64,000 nucleotides of DNA from Paramyrothecium sp. XJ0827 (taxonomy: Eukaryota; Ascomycota; Sordariomycetes; Hypocreales; Stachybotryaceae), in the NCBI GenBank assembly GCA_020881915.1, contig JAJFPB010000001.1, positions 5,146,001-5,210,000 of the forward strand, given 5' to 3'. The position numbers were made by a program, and so were the translations under genes. The notes under the pieces were generated by a model, which made no database searches, had not been told where the DNA came from, and saw only the letters and a list, made by a program, of their open reading frames with translations. Shown one piece after another: positions 21,161 to 34,250 of this stretch (position 1 is its first letter; every line of letters starts with the position of its first letter).

Positions 21161-24100
21161 GCCAAAACGAACGCCGAAGAGGCTATCAAACCAAAAGTTT
21201 GAGGGAGGCAAAGGAGAACGATGCAAGCGTACTTAGGTGTAGGCGCAAATGCAGTCGCAGATGCAGAAGGCTTGCTGGAGCTGCCTTGGATCGGATGCCG
21301 GGATAAGTGACTAACGGATACCCAGCTAGAGGTAGGTATGACTCGATGGGTGCGGTGCGGTACGGTGCTGACGTGGGTCTCGATAGAGCGCCACGGCCGG
21401 GTTACCCACTGGTGCCTACAGGTAATAGGTACTAGCAGTCTACCTGCCTTGCAACTTAACATCAACGCTCTGTAAGATATCGCTTACCCACCTTACATTA
21501 TTCACACACCTCACACGGCTGTTATGGGTCCGGCCCGATGCTCCACTTTGCCAGCTTCCCTCTTCCGGCCCTCCGTCGGTAGGGCACAAAGTCCAGAAGA
21601 TCTATCCAGGGATCCATCTCTGGTCGATACGGTCTCTGGGTCACTGCAGGGTCATCCGTCTACCCTCTTTACTCGGTGCTATCTCTGGCGACGGCATTTC
21701 ATGCTGCATGATTCGGACATGGCAGGGTCTCCGTCGGGCAGAGTGTCTTTAAAACCGATGTAAACGAATGCGTTGCATTTACTTGCCGGTACCGACAGAT
21801 TGGTCCATCCGAAGGGTGCGGGAGCACGAAAAGCAAACCGCGACCAAAGCCTTGATCACTAGACGGACACCTCACGGCTCGTAGGATGGAAGTGTCGCCT
21901 GGCCGCGCATGGGCGGAGGCATGAAGCAGGCATTGCATGCTTCAGCTGCCTAGCCTCGTCTCATCATATGCGGTGGAATGAAGAGAGCCGGTTCATTAAT
22001 CCCAATCCCCACAGAATCTGGCAGTGCAAATTACTGGCACTTTTGCGGGCTGCAGGTTGCGAGCTTAATCATCCCAATGCCAATTATCACAGTTCAGCCA
22101 ATGTGTAAGGGAAGTAAATGCGAGGAAGGTCCTGGGGCCAGTCTTGAAAGGACCAGGATGAAACAGGGCTGAGATTTTTGCGGGGGCTTACCAGAGTAAG
22201 GTGCAAGATAAGACGCTCCAGAAAGTTGGTAGATTGAGGTTCCAAAGTTATAGAGCCCATTCCTAAAGGAATATCAACAGGATGTTCACTCGCATCCACA
22301 ACTGATGAAAATTTGCTCGTGGCCCGGTTCCCGTATCTTATGCCCCCTTCTTCCTACAGCCTCGAGACGATTCTGGCTGTATTAATCAGGTTCACTCAGT
22401 TGTCTATTGGGGAATGGATGTATCGTGGACCACCTCATCTGTCAGGTCCTACCTGTTCTGCGGCAACGAAGGGGCCTTTCGTTCTCTTACCACTGTCTCT
22501 GAACACAAATTCACCAACGAGGACTGATTCTTTGGAGCTCGGCCTTCGGACCGATGTCAAGGCCAGAGCCGTTTACTTTGAGGGCAAGACCATTCATTCT
22601 GAACACATGTCATGCTTAGCTGAGCCAAAGCCAGACCAAGAATTGCCCGTGTGAAGAAGCCTGGCAGCGGTAGTAGCACGAGAAGGTGTATCGAACCGGG
22701 CCAAATGCACGATCACGGTCTTTGGCCGCAATGGGAACACAAGAGCGGAAGGCACCATGAATCAGGGTGTTCTAATAATGGCAAGGCTTCAATCCACACC
22801 CCATCCAGGAAAAAGCCTCGTGTGTAGGAGAAACAAAGTATGGATGCATCACCTGCCTCGAGCCGGCCTACCACGCGGCTTGAGTAGTGCGAGCACAACA
22901 GCGAGCCAGCTGACGGGGCTGCACCGAGTTAGGCTATGCTAGCTGCCACGGGCAGCTGTGTCTGACGATAACTGCATGGAAAGTCCTATTAAGGAAGAAA
23001 GAGGCGAGCAAATCTGGCAAACCCTGCAAAGATTTGTGCTCAAGTAACGTTCTACAAAGCAGGTTTGGTCAAGGTTGTTGACATCATTGACATGCTGCCC
23101 ATCACCCGTCCTCTGAGATGAACATACCCACGCAGAGACAAAGTTTGGGACTGGAGGATGGCTGGAACTGCGCCGAATTCAGTGCCATGCATCGTCACCT
23201 TTCGGAATCAACTAGCAAGCGTTATTCATGTTATGAGGTTTCAATTAGTGCCTAGCCCTTCTCAAAGATAGAAAGTCTCATGTCCTGTCTTCCCAAAATG
23301 TCTTCGTCGGCGTGAGTCAAAGTCGCCCTCTACCGTGATTGCTCGTCCAGCATCGAGAGGGTTGATTCTTTGAAAGAGGGCTTGCGTGTGTAACAGCGTC
23401 GCATTATGCTCATGGGGCCCCAGTTGCCGCAGTCTCCGCGGCCGGCAAGATGCAATCACAGTGATGCCAGTACTCGAAATACAATGCCCGTCCAGAGTTC
23501 AAAGCAATCGCCTGCCGGATCTCAGTTTTTGAGATCGAGATGGTACGCGAATAATGAGGAGATATTTCGTAGTGCTGTGTTTCAATTCGAGTCTCGCGGC
23601 CTGGGTATCAAGACATCTTGCAGATGGCCGAGCAACAAAAACAATACACCGGTCTACCTGGATGGAGGATGGGCTTAGCATGAACTGTACATACCCCTGT
23701 GCGTCAGGTTGTCCCAGTGCAAAAAAACAGGATCCGGTTGGGGCATCAACGGAGTATTCTAAGCAGTCGGGTCTCATCGGAACATATCAAAATCCTCCAG
23801 CTTTCTTCCATTTCGAACTCTACCGTTGATACTGATGGCTCGTGCCGGTAGTTCTTGCAGGAGCGCAGCCAAAAATGCTTGTCTAGCGTACTGTTTACTT
23901 GATCAGCAGTGATAGCTGTCGCCGCGGTCATGATCAGGCTCCCACGAGAAAATGCGTCATCGCGTCGAGGCTTGAGCGAGCCCGTAGCGACACGAACTCT
24001 AGCCACCAGCAGGTCTTGCCCTTGCTTCTTGGCAGGTCAAGCGTAAGGGTGTCTATCCGCTACCCTCATCAAGTCGTATCTCTGAGCCTGGTAGTCCACA

Positions 24101-27100
24101 GACATCAGTTTCCTGCCGGCTCCTGATCTAGGTACACAGTGTCGTCAACTACCGAGGGTGCTCAGACTGAGAAGGATATATTCTGCGTCCACGCACTGTG
24201 AGCGGCGTATACTCACCTCTTCCATATGATAAGTGGTGGTAAAATGCATTTGTAACGGTTGTGCGTGCCCGAAGAACGTGGAACTGAGCCAAAGTCCCAG
24301 TGGTTCCTCTCCCACGGCAGAATGTAAGGGTGACTTTGCCAAGATTGATAGAACTTTAATTGGGATCGGGAAACGCAGTCGACCGCTACTGCTAGTAAGG
24401 GAAAGATCCGCCAATAGTAACACCCGGCTGCCCTTGCATCACGGCTACCTGTGTTGGCCTGGGCAGACCCTGGCCTAGACCCTGGCCTACCCTCAAATTC
24501 CTACACAAGACACGGACAGCCTGCAATGTCCATTTGCGGGTTTCCGTTAACGATTGGCTTCCGCCGAAATTGAATACTTCGATATCGCAATATTTTTATC
24601 GGAAAAGTATGCCTTCTTCGAACTAGTTTACCGATTAGAGCTTACCTGCATCTGCAATTTCGACCATGCGCCGTCACGGACTTGGCTGCGTCGCCCAGCA
24701 TTCCATCGGCATTCCAGGGCAGCTTCAACACCAACGCACAACGTCTGTGAGTTGCTTGCTGCCGCTATCCGCTCAATCGTGCTCTGTTGACCTTGCTACC
24801 AGATGTACAGCATACTTGTCCGTCGAGCTATTCCTGCATTCATTAAAGGGTTCCCAAAGGGTTCCACGACCCGAGCATCCCCCAACAATTTGAGACCATG
24901 GGAATTGCTTAGATGTTACCTTACACAGCCTTCTGATGGCATCCGTGGCTGCCCGTGATCTACTCCTATTTTATGTCTACTGCAGAGTCGGCGAGAGCTT
25001 CTGGGCCTGGGATGGTGGCGCGGTCTAGTAAAGTACATGCACGCGTCTCCGTTTGTTCTCTGCCTCAGCCCGCTCTTTCAATCACTTTTGTTGATTCGGA
25101 TTTGCACTTCTTTCGAGGCAGCGGGCCGAAGTCGCCTCACTCTTCCACGTTGCCGCAGCCTGGCTATGAGCCTCCTGTCGATTACTGATTGGTTCCACGA
25201 CAAGAGCCAGTAGTGGCCAGGCTTCTCAGGACACCCCCTCTAGTGCCACCATGAGCTGTCGAGAACGATCGTACATTCCATGTGGCTGCTCTTTCAATAA
25301 GGCAACGAGAAAGGAACAGTCCAGCACGCGTCGCTCTGGGTGTTGACATTTCGACAACATCGCGCATGATGCCTTTTGGACGGCTCTTGGGCAGCGTCAT
25401 TCCTGCTCGGGTATGCAGTAACCTTATTGGCTCCCACCTCTCCGACGCACATGGTCTGTCACGGCCAGAATCGCATGATTTTGACATCAGTCTCTCCCGG
25501 CGTGGAGTAGCTTCCGCCGAGTACGAAAACGGCCTAAGCGAATGATTTCACAAGAGCCCATCTCCATGTTGTGCTTCAGGGAAACAGCCACCGCTCCGCT
25601 GATCAAGGAGAACTGTTTGTTTGGATTCGACGAAGCTAGGATCAAGGCACGGATTGGTCTGTTACCCCTTACATCCAAAGAAAGACGAGGCAGTGGCACA
25701 AATCCTTAAGGATGAGGCTGTCAGTGACCAGCATAACTTCGAAAAGTTTCCAGGTCCCCAACGTTCCCAAGCCGCATTTTAGTCACATAGGCCCGATCTG
25801 AGAGCGACTGCTCCTTCCCGACATTCAAGTTTATTCCCTGCCTGAAGCCCCTTCTGCCACACGCGATCGATTTGTCAGGCATGAGCAATCGTCTTTCTCG
25901 CTTCACCAAGGAGGCCAAAGACTCAGCCGTCCCGCCCAGCGCGCAGAAGTAAGGCCGGGAAGCACCGCGGTTTCTACTTGGAACTCTGTACCATCTTGGT
26001 CTTCCCAATTTGGACGGAGACTCGGATCGCCATGGACGGTCGTAGGCAACTTCCAGCCTATCATCTTCACTCAAGTCCTGCAATTACCCGTACTTGGCGT
26101 TTCTTCTCGGTCAAACACAGCCATCGGATAACCAATTGAGCTCGCCGCACAGTAAACATGTATGCTTCTCCGGCACGGGCAGCTGCATGGCTTTGACGCA
26201 TCTTCTAACATGGAAAGACTAATGATGGGACGGCCGACACGTTGTCTTCCACCTCCTCATTGGCTGGCCTCTAGAAAGACGCGCCGCAAGGTCCTTAAAC
26301 CAGCCCCGTCGAGCCCAATACAGCAAGTCCCTTTTCTACCAATCCACAGCAAAAACCCTGGCATCGTGTGATTCTGGCAGGGCGATTGGCATAGACGGCC
26401 GTTTACTGGCTTGTGGCTACTACTCGGCCCGTCAGATCAAAGGTACAGTGCACATGATTATTATGAACCGCGTGTCTCGTCTTGGCTCAATCCGCAGAGA
26501 TTCCGGATCGACTCAAGTGTGGGCATGCATGTTCGCGGCTCCTTGCGGAGCGCTGCTTGAGCAATTGTTGAGTGCTTGATGATTCTTCCGTTTCCCCCCG
26601 TTCTCCCGTCCCTATCTTAGGCTTGTTGTTAGTGGAGGAAGCTGACCGCTCCTACGCTCGCCCCTTATTCACAAGAGCATCATTTCCCATGTAATTGATG
26701 AAACGAGCCAGGTTGCCTAGGTATCGTAGTGCTCAAGTGCCGTCTACCGTTGTCTCAGGCCTTGAGCATTTGTTTCCCCTCCTAATCACCGCACCCCTCT
26801 CCAGCGTTTCCACCCGCAAAATACTTGCTGAGGCGTTGCTTATAAGTTTCCTACCTTCTTGGATCATCCAAAGATCTTGCACTTGCATCCTACTTTCTTG
26901 CTCGACTATATATGGCTTGATGCTTCCTTCCCACGGCCTGTACAACTTGTCGTCCCTTCTGGCGCTACTTATTTCACATTATCTCGAACACATCTGCGCG
27001 GTCCTACATCAAGTCTAGTAGATGTCGCAGAACATTATATAGGCATCCACTCATCCAAGTTCCGGTCCTCGCACGAAATTCCGCGCAAAACGCTGTGTTC

Positions 27101-29357
27101 TCTGGCCCGTTGCTTTTCGTCCACACGACTCAACATAGTCTTCGCGAGCTTTACATTTCCTTCGGGTTCCTCGTCACACCGAGACATAAGAGATCTCCCA
27201 AGCAAGCGATCCAGGGCATTATCTTGGCAGCGTCGAATATTTCTAGAAGCATTAAGGTCAGGTAAGCAAGTCATCCCCATTGTTGCAGTGCCGCTTGAAA
27301 AGAAGATCATGAAAGCTATGTCACCTTTGATATCCACTGCCGCGCTACACGCAGTACATATGCAATGCCCTGGTTTCGCCCTTTCTTCAGTTCTTGTTAT
27401 GGGTAAGGCAAGGCCAAGAACAGCGCAGTCGATGGTGCATCAAGCGCAACCCTTGCCTCTGCCGTTCTTCGTGGTGTTTCTCTGGGCTCAATCGGGATTT
27501 CACTACTCCCCGACACAAGAGAGGGTATTCGAGACGGCCAAGACAATCCCGATCTAATCTTACACTTGGCAGACGGAGACTAGTCGTTGAGGCTTCTTTC
27601 GCTCCAATAGCGTCTTACTCCTCATGGCATAGGTCATCTCATAGACGGGAGAACTGATAGTCAGCAGGGCCTGGAACGACTCGACGCGCCTTTGCGACTC
27701 TCGAGTATAGACAAGAAATCAATCCTCCGGTGATCGAGAGAGTCCAGTACCGCAATCCTCACCATCTTGCTTCTCGCAAGCATTTCGATGCGTATAGCAA
27801 CGACTAACCTTTGTCCCTTAGGTTGGATATAGGAGGCGAAATTCGGGCGCGACCTACGAAGCCTGGCTAGGACTGCCGCGCCACTTCGGAACGCCATCAG
27901 CGACATTGCACTGTCGCAAGACCTTATCGCATGCATTCTCAATCATTCAAGGTATCTGCCCGTCCCATGTTAATTCCTACCTTCCTCGCATTTTCCCGTC
28001 TTCTGTCGTGCTTTGCCGCGAGCTAGTTCTTTACTTGTTGAGTCAGACTCTTTGATTGAGAGGGACCAGTCGATCATGTTGAAGAGGGCCAAGGCCAGGC
28101 TCGACTGGTTCTTCGTTCTCTTGAAGGCGCCCTGCCATGGTCAGGCCTACTGGACAAGCACGAAAGGTACGTATTCAACCCCCTTGAGCCACTCGGCGTG
28201 TTGCCAGGCTTGGCCGTATGTGCGGCTCTCGCAGGCTGCTTTGCTGTCGAAAGAATGGTCATGTCAGCCTTGGCCACAGCACAGTGGAGCACCAGGCATT
28301 ACAAGGACCACCCCCTTCCCTCACACCCCTCCTCCTTTGCCCTCCCCCTTCCCGCTCTTGTGTAACCGTTGGCAGAGCCCATGCGTGGCGTCCAGCATTC
28401 AACTGCAGGCCAGTTGGGCGCGCCATGTACTCTTGATCTGCTCCGAGTACACACATGTATTTTCTGTGCAGGTTTCGGAGATCCGTCATGGTATAGGCTA
28501 GTGCCTGCACGTCCACCTAAACATCTGGATGTGTTCCCGAAATCCTGACCCCATATCCGCCTTCCGGGGTGTGCTGTACGTGCTAACACCGTTTGGTCGA
28601 ATCCTAGGTCGCTATTCATAGCTGTTGTTTCTTTCCGATTGCCATGTACTTAGCAGGCTAGCCACCTCCCCAATTCTGGCCGGTGGTTACAACATCGGCA
28701 TCACCCGCGGATGCCTTGCTTCGAGCACACAAAACTCGTGGGAAACAATGTGCAGTCTAACATTTGGCGTCATTGAAGCAGGACTACGAACCGTCGCCGC
28801 CGGAGTGTAACGAGCTAGATTTCTTTGAGATACCGGCTCAGCCTGAAGATATGAGGTGAGTTGGAGCTCTTATTGGCAGCCGCCTGTCCAATTTCAGTAC
28901 CACCATGAACTGGGGTGGGTGTAGCCTTGTTTCCGGCTCAAAATTCCCCTTCCTTCTGCATCCGCAACTCTTCACTATTTACAAGCGTAAATATCTTGGT
29001 TCCGCATTGGATGCGACCCTTCGCGGTTTACGCTGGACGCCCACAGGTCAATCTGGTGGCTTCGCTGGCACTACGATATCCCTGTAGCCTCTTCATGCTC
29101 TGGCGCTGCGCTTCCGAAGGCCCGCATTCGTCTCACTCACTCCCTACGCCGACCCATCACCTCATCGTTCACACTCTCTTCCACCTCGAGGGCGCCCCTC
29201 TTGTACAACCTCAACCGACGCCTTCGGGATCTAGACTCCCAGCGGCACTGGAGGCTTGCCCATCGCAAGGATCCTGCGGTACTGCAGTCCTCTCCTAGAA
29301 ATCTTCCCTCTCCAACCAACACCATCCACTTCTTGCTGTCAACTTCGCACCTTCACA
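21161..29357. other. 8.2-kb gene-poor region upstream of the NDT80 regulator
   Basis: No frame longer than about 230 codons occurs, and none shows a domain, presequence or credible splice partners. Base composition is ordinary, about half GC, with no long repeats, terminal repeats or transposase remnants seen. Several donor-like words occur on the plus strand (GTAAGC near 27263, GTACGT near 28167), so a spliced long leader or non-coding transcript for the downstream regulator is possible. The final kilobase is CT-rich. Otherwise I see nothing definite. Confidence 0.5.
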
Positions 29358-31142
29358 ATGCTAATCATGCGCAGATACAGTCAAGACACCAACGCGTCGT
29401 CGTTATCACTTGAGCCTACGCAGTCATCACAATTATTGAACCTCTTCAATCCATCCAGCCTCAGCAGCCCTGGACCATTCAATCAGGACGGAGGCGCGTT
29501 TTATCAGCACCCGCACTCTAGCGTCTTCCCCAATCTCGACGTGAGAGCCCGTCTGCCCTCGAGGTAAGCATTTCTCCTTGGACACATGATGCAGAGAAAT
29601 ATTGCGTACTGGGATCATACCTAGTGGTTAACACCAACCAGTAGCACAGCTTCCACCGCCGGTATGGCTCATACTCATTCGCATCGAAATGCATCCCTGC
29701 CACACCCTGGACCACACATTAGCACTCGAGATCAATATTCGCCGGCAACTCCGTCTTTCAAGAGGGCGTCCGAGCATCTGTCCAGGTCTCCCTCCTATTC
29801 TGGCGCTCCTGTGCGACGCAGTGCTCTGTCACCAACATCGAGTCAACTAGGTGCCTTCCCAACGGCTGCCGGTCGCATTGAAAGCAATCAATATGCTAAC
29901 CGAGCTTCTACTAACACTATTCCACCGCTCTTGCCCATCCAGATGTTTGGGGCTCTCAGTTATGGAGATGCAGGCATGACGCCTGTAAAGGCGGATATCT
30001 ATGGGACCATTGACAAAGGGTTTTTCGTCGCATCTGATGGAGAGTGGACATGTTACAGACGCAACTATTTTACGTGCGTATGCTCCTACAGCCTCAACCC
30101 GCATTTCCCTGGCGCCTCGATCCAGTTCACGCCACAACATTCCGTTCAACCGCTCCAGCTGTACGGCTTCGCAATGAGCATTTCGGCCGTCGTTGCCGAA
30201 AATGATCAACACGGCATCGACTTAGTCCAACATACGCCGAAGCGGGATAAGGGTCCGACCGAAAAACCAAAGAAAGTACCACTTGGCCCCAAGCACGCCA
30301 TGTCAGCGCATCACCCACTAGGCCTCTACGGAGATGGCTCGAGCATACCGGGCGCCCGAATGTTTGCGGATGGCTACGGTGGCACACAAGCCACCGGGCC
30401 GACCCTTGCGACAGAGCACACTTTTGAACGAATACAGTTCAAGCAGGCGACGCAAAACAATGGGAAGAGGAGGGCAGCTCAACAATACTACCATCTTGTG
30501 GTTGAACTGTGGGGAGACACAGGCAGCCCGACCACGGAGCGTTATCTGAAGGTTGCGTCTCGGAAATCCGCCAAGATGATTGTGCGCGGGCGATCACCAG
30601 GACACTATCAAAACGACCGACGAGGGAGCCAAAGCAGCGGCCCCGGTGGCTCAGCCGGTACTATGGGCAGCTTTGGTGGGTTGGGGGCCATCAACAGCGA
30701 GTTTACTCCAAGCACCATGCTAAGCGCAACAACTCCTAGCTACGGCGGGGGCTTCGACGGCCGGGGAACCATATACGGCGGCGGCCGTCACCACGATATC
30801 CCGACCGAGGTGATGATTCCACCCGAAGACGAGAAGGCGATCGAGAACACCAGGGCCTATAGGTACTATCCCGGCACTATCTATGCCGACCAGACGGACC
30901 ACGTGGATATGTTCCAGCATCGGAACGAGACCGAAACGCAGCTGCCTCACATGGGAACGGAACTCGACTTGAAACCTAAGATAAATGACGCCTACGATAT
31001 GGGCAGTCTTACGCGACAAGCTCGTCCACCAGCATTGATGGCCGGCCAACGTCGTTGTGGGCCGTTTGAAGGCAAGCCCGACTCTGCTGGTTATTATCCA
31101 ACGATGATGGCCTCGTCAGGCGCAAACACCACAATCACATGA
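29358..31142 (+). CDS. vib-1: NDT80/PhoG-like transcription factor (VIB-1/XprG type)
   Basis: Two exons (29358-29563 and 29642-31142) with a 78-bp intron (GTAAGC...CCAG) give 568 residues. The N-terminus (1-160) is Ser/Pro/His-rich. The NDT80 DNA-binding domain spans about 165-390: it begins IQMFGALSYGDAGMTPVKAD, passes SDGEWTCYRRNYFTCVCSYS and ends in YYHLVVELWG followed by RYLKVASRKSAKMIVRGRSP. The tail is Gly/Ser-rich and then carries an ENTRAYRYYPGTIY segment. This architecture matches Neurospora VIB-1 and Aspergillus XprG, regulators of heterokaryon incompatibility, extracellular proteases and the carbon-starvation response. The start ATG is in CACAATG context; in-frame sequence upstream lacks an ATG. 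Orthology within the NDT80 family is inferred. A gene-poor stretch of more than 8 kb precedes it. Confidence 0.88.
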
Positions 31143-33171
31143 TGGGAGGCGTCTGTCAAAAGAACACACGTCGTTCGTTGAGAAATATTCTGCCTGACAT
31201 TGGGAATGCACGGTATCGTTCGATGCGCTCCTCTGCCTCCCAGTTCCCCAAGGCAGACAGCAAAGGAGGTGGGACAGGCTTGGGCTGAATGGCAATGAGC
31301 CACCGGCGGCGAAGAAGGAAAAAAGGGACATGACGCATTGGTTTACAGGGACTCTGGAAACAGCATGAACACGGACATGGGTATATTTGGCGCTAGGTTC
31401 AGTGACTTGAGTATTATGTGAGAGCAACTCTAAGGCATCTACGGGGCGCAAGATACGATGGGATCAGCAGAATGTACGAGCAGAGGCTGGATGATAAGCG
31501 CGTCGGGTATAATGTGGCTACCGTCGACGTTGCTGCAATCATCCCATCTACCTCTGTCCATTAGAGGAGACGGGTGGGATCATGCACGAGTCAGGCATTA
31601 GGGAAAGCAGGGAAAGCAGAAAGATACCCAGATGATGGTTGCCCTCCTCATGAAAGCCAGGCTTATTCTTGAGTATTGGCTCAGCGCCTCAATCGCCTTG
31701 GCGACGAAAGGGGCGCAGGCATGCGTGAGGAAACGCCGTGTAACGTCGCACAGAGCAACTGCACACCAACTTTTTGCATTTGAATGGTGGTTTAAGCGCT
31801 TAGCGTGGACCTGTCGAAGGACAAGAATGCTGCGCAATCAGATGTAGGCGAGGTCAAATTATTGCGTGTTAAGGTACCTAGTTGAGAAAAGCATGTTGTT
31901 GAGGTGACCTGCGGTCAGGCTTGATGAAGACGGGCGAATGTCATCCAGGCAAGCTGCAATTCAAAGGGTGGCCAGCGAACACCAGCTGCAGTCATGCATC
32001 CAAGTGAGCCGCGGGGAAACGCGGACGGACTCGTTTCACCCAGGATTCGAGGTCCTTATTGATATTGGCTGCTTGGTGGAATCGACCAAGAAGTCTGTAA
32101 AAGGATAGTAAGGCGAAAGCATGCAGTTGCACGCACATGGGGTGGCCCTTGGATCGACTGTCCCCACACACGGGCAAATGACATCCCAGGTTCGACACGG
32201 GGTGGAGGGGTGTTCAATTAGAGTTGGCCAACGGAAGGACCAGATGATTAACGCCATCGGGACGGCGCGAAGCCGGTGGGGAATGGGGATGGGAATGGGA
32301 ATCGGATGAAGAACGGGAATTGCAGCTAGACAATCAAAGGGCTTTACCGGAGACGGTCAAGTGTGTGGCGCCTCGGACGTAACGGGCAAGTTCACTGATA
32401 CGGCTGCATTTTCAGGACAGGTAGCCTGTAGCAAACATAAGATACCTTGAGTACTGTGGTACCTCTTTACCTCTTGAGGCAGGGCAAGACAAAGCAGAGA
32501 AAGAAGATAGAAAGGGGAAGGGAAGGGGGAAAGGTAGGCTTAGAGAGCACCAAAGTATGAGCGGCATGAAAATTGAGGCCTCGGCCAGTAATCACGGCTG
32601 GAGAACGGGGGCTGGCGATGAATTGGAGGAGCTATGCTGTGCGCTGTGCATACCGTCGTGGCGCGAGATGCATGAGGATTGTGGAAGAAATGGAAGCTGT
32701 TTTTTTTTTCCCTCTCTGCGGTAGGCTATCCTAGTTACAACAGTGAGGTACACGATTAATAACGATGTTTCTTTGGGGGGTGGAGGGGGAGGGATGGGAT
32801 GGACCGGGGGCGGTTGACGATGGCCCCAGTGCCACGGCGGCTGTAGATCAATAGGTAGTACAGTGCCTGGCTTCAGCATGCAGTTGGTTCGTCATGCAGA
32901 TGCAGTCATGCTTTGCTAAGCCGGTATACAATAAGTCACAGCAGCTCGACCGCCTTGATGCAGGTTGGGGTTTTGGCCCGTCCCCGAGCCTGGTTTGGGG
33001 ATCCGCAGCTCGTGGGGGCCGGATGGCAGACGAGATCCCCGGACGGGCGCAGACGAGCCCGTGTCGAGAGGTGTGCTGTGTGCCGGAGGATGCAGGGGCG
33101 CCGCAGAGCTTGCGTAACTTAGTACGCAAAAGATGCCTCACGTCCGCCAGAGCAGGGGAGTCCTGAGGAGA

Positions 33172-33186
33172 GGGGGGGGGGGGGGG
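33172..33186 (+). repeat. Poly-G run
   Basis: Fifteen consecutive G after GGAGA and before AGGGG, within a G-rich stretch that could form a G-quadruplex. A shorter G run lies near 51990. Homopolymers of this kind are also prone to sequencing-length error. Confidence 0.8.
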
Positions 33187-34221
33187 AGGGGTTTGTGCCT
33201 CTTGTGCCCCTCCCAGGGCAGTGGTTGCTCTCCACGAAATACGTCCCCGGGCACACGGTTAGGACCAGTCGATCTGGCCTGGCAGCTGCTCGCCGTATCG
33301 TTCCGTGACAAGTGAATCGCCGACATGGGGGTGAGCAGCGTACAGGGGTTGAGCCAACTTGGACGAACGAAACTCGAACCAGCTGGGAGTCATCTTTTTC
33401 TTCATCGATAGACTCACCACCTTGCCTGTCTTACAGTACTTGGCCAACGAACCACGTCAGGTACCTAGTTCCGCCCGGTAGCAGTAACAACCTACCTACC
33501 TTATAGGACCTAAGCCGTGGCCCAGTGCCTTGGGGATGGGCCGTATGTTACATGGCATTTGTCATTTCCAACATGCCTTACATTACCTTAGGTATCGTAC
33601 AATCACAGGGTCGGGCGACTTCACCCACAGATGCAGATCAGCGTCAGATCAACGCAGGTTCCGGCTCAGAGAGTGCGTTTGAAAGATGCCTCGCCAGTTG
33701 TACCGTGCCCCAATGTGCTACAGCCGCATGGTGCGTTCCTTGATATTGCGCAACATCTGATAGACTGTCGTGGCTCGAGTGTTGCGCGGCGCTGGCGCTG
33801 AATCAGTGTCATCGCGGGGCGGTGCCGAACAATGGCGGTACGGGGGCAGGAAGTCAGCCTCCGGTCTCGAGTCCTCCTCTCCACGCGTGCAGAGGCCAAA
33901 GAGAGGGCGCCGGGCTTCTTCGGTGCGTCTTCCACGGGTTGCTCGGTCGCTACAGCGAGGTACTTAGCCTTACTGCGAGGTACCTGGACCCTCGTCCCCC
34001 AAACCCCGGGCCTGGTGGAGGTCCATGCGCGCAGCAGGCGCCCGGGGCAAAAGAGCGGAAGGAGTCGTCGAGCTGGTCATCATCGGCGCATCCATCTTTT
34101 ACAGGCAAGTGCCGAGGGAACTAAGGAACTAAGGAACTCCGTAGGTACGGGCTAACTTGCAGAGCAGTTCGACTCTCACACACCCTGCTGCCATGCCACC
34201 CTTTGCATCCTGCATCCAAGA

Positions 34222-34250
34222 ACAGCAACAGCAACAGCAACAGCAACAGT
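34222..34250 (+). repeat. ACAGCA hexanucleotide microsatellite
   Basis: About five tandem copies of a CAG/CAA-type hexamer, ACAGCA. The + frame through it would encode Asn/Ser repeats, but no supported gene contains it. Confidence 0.7.
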
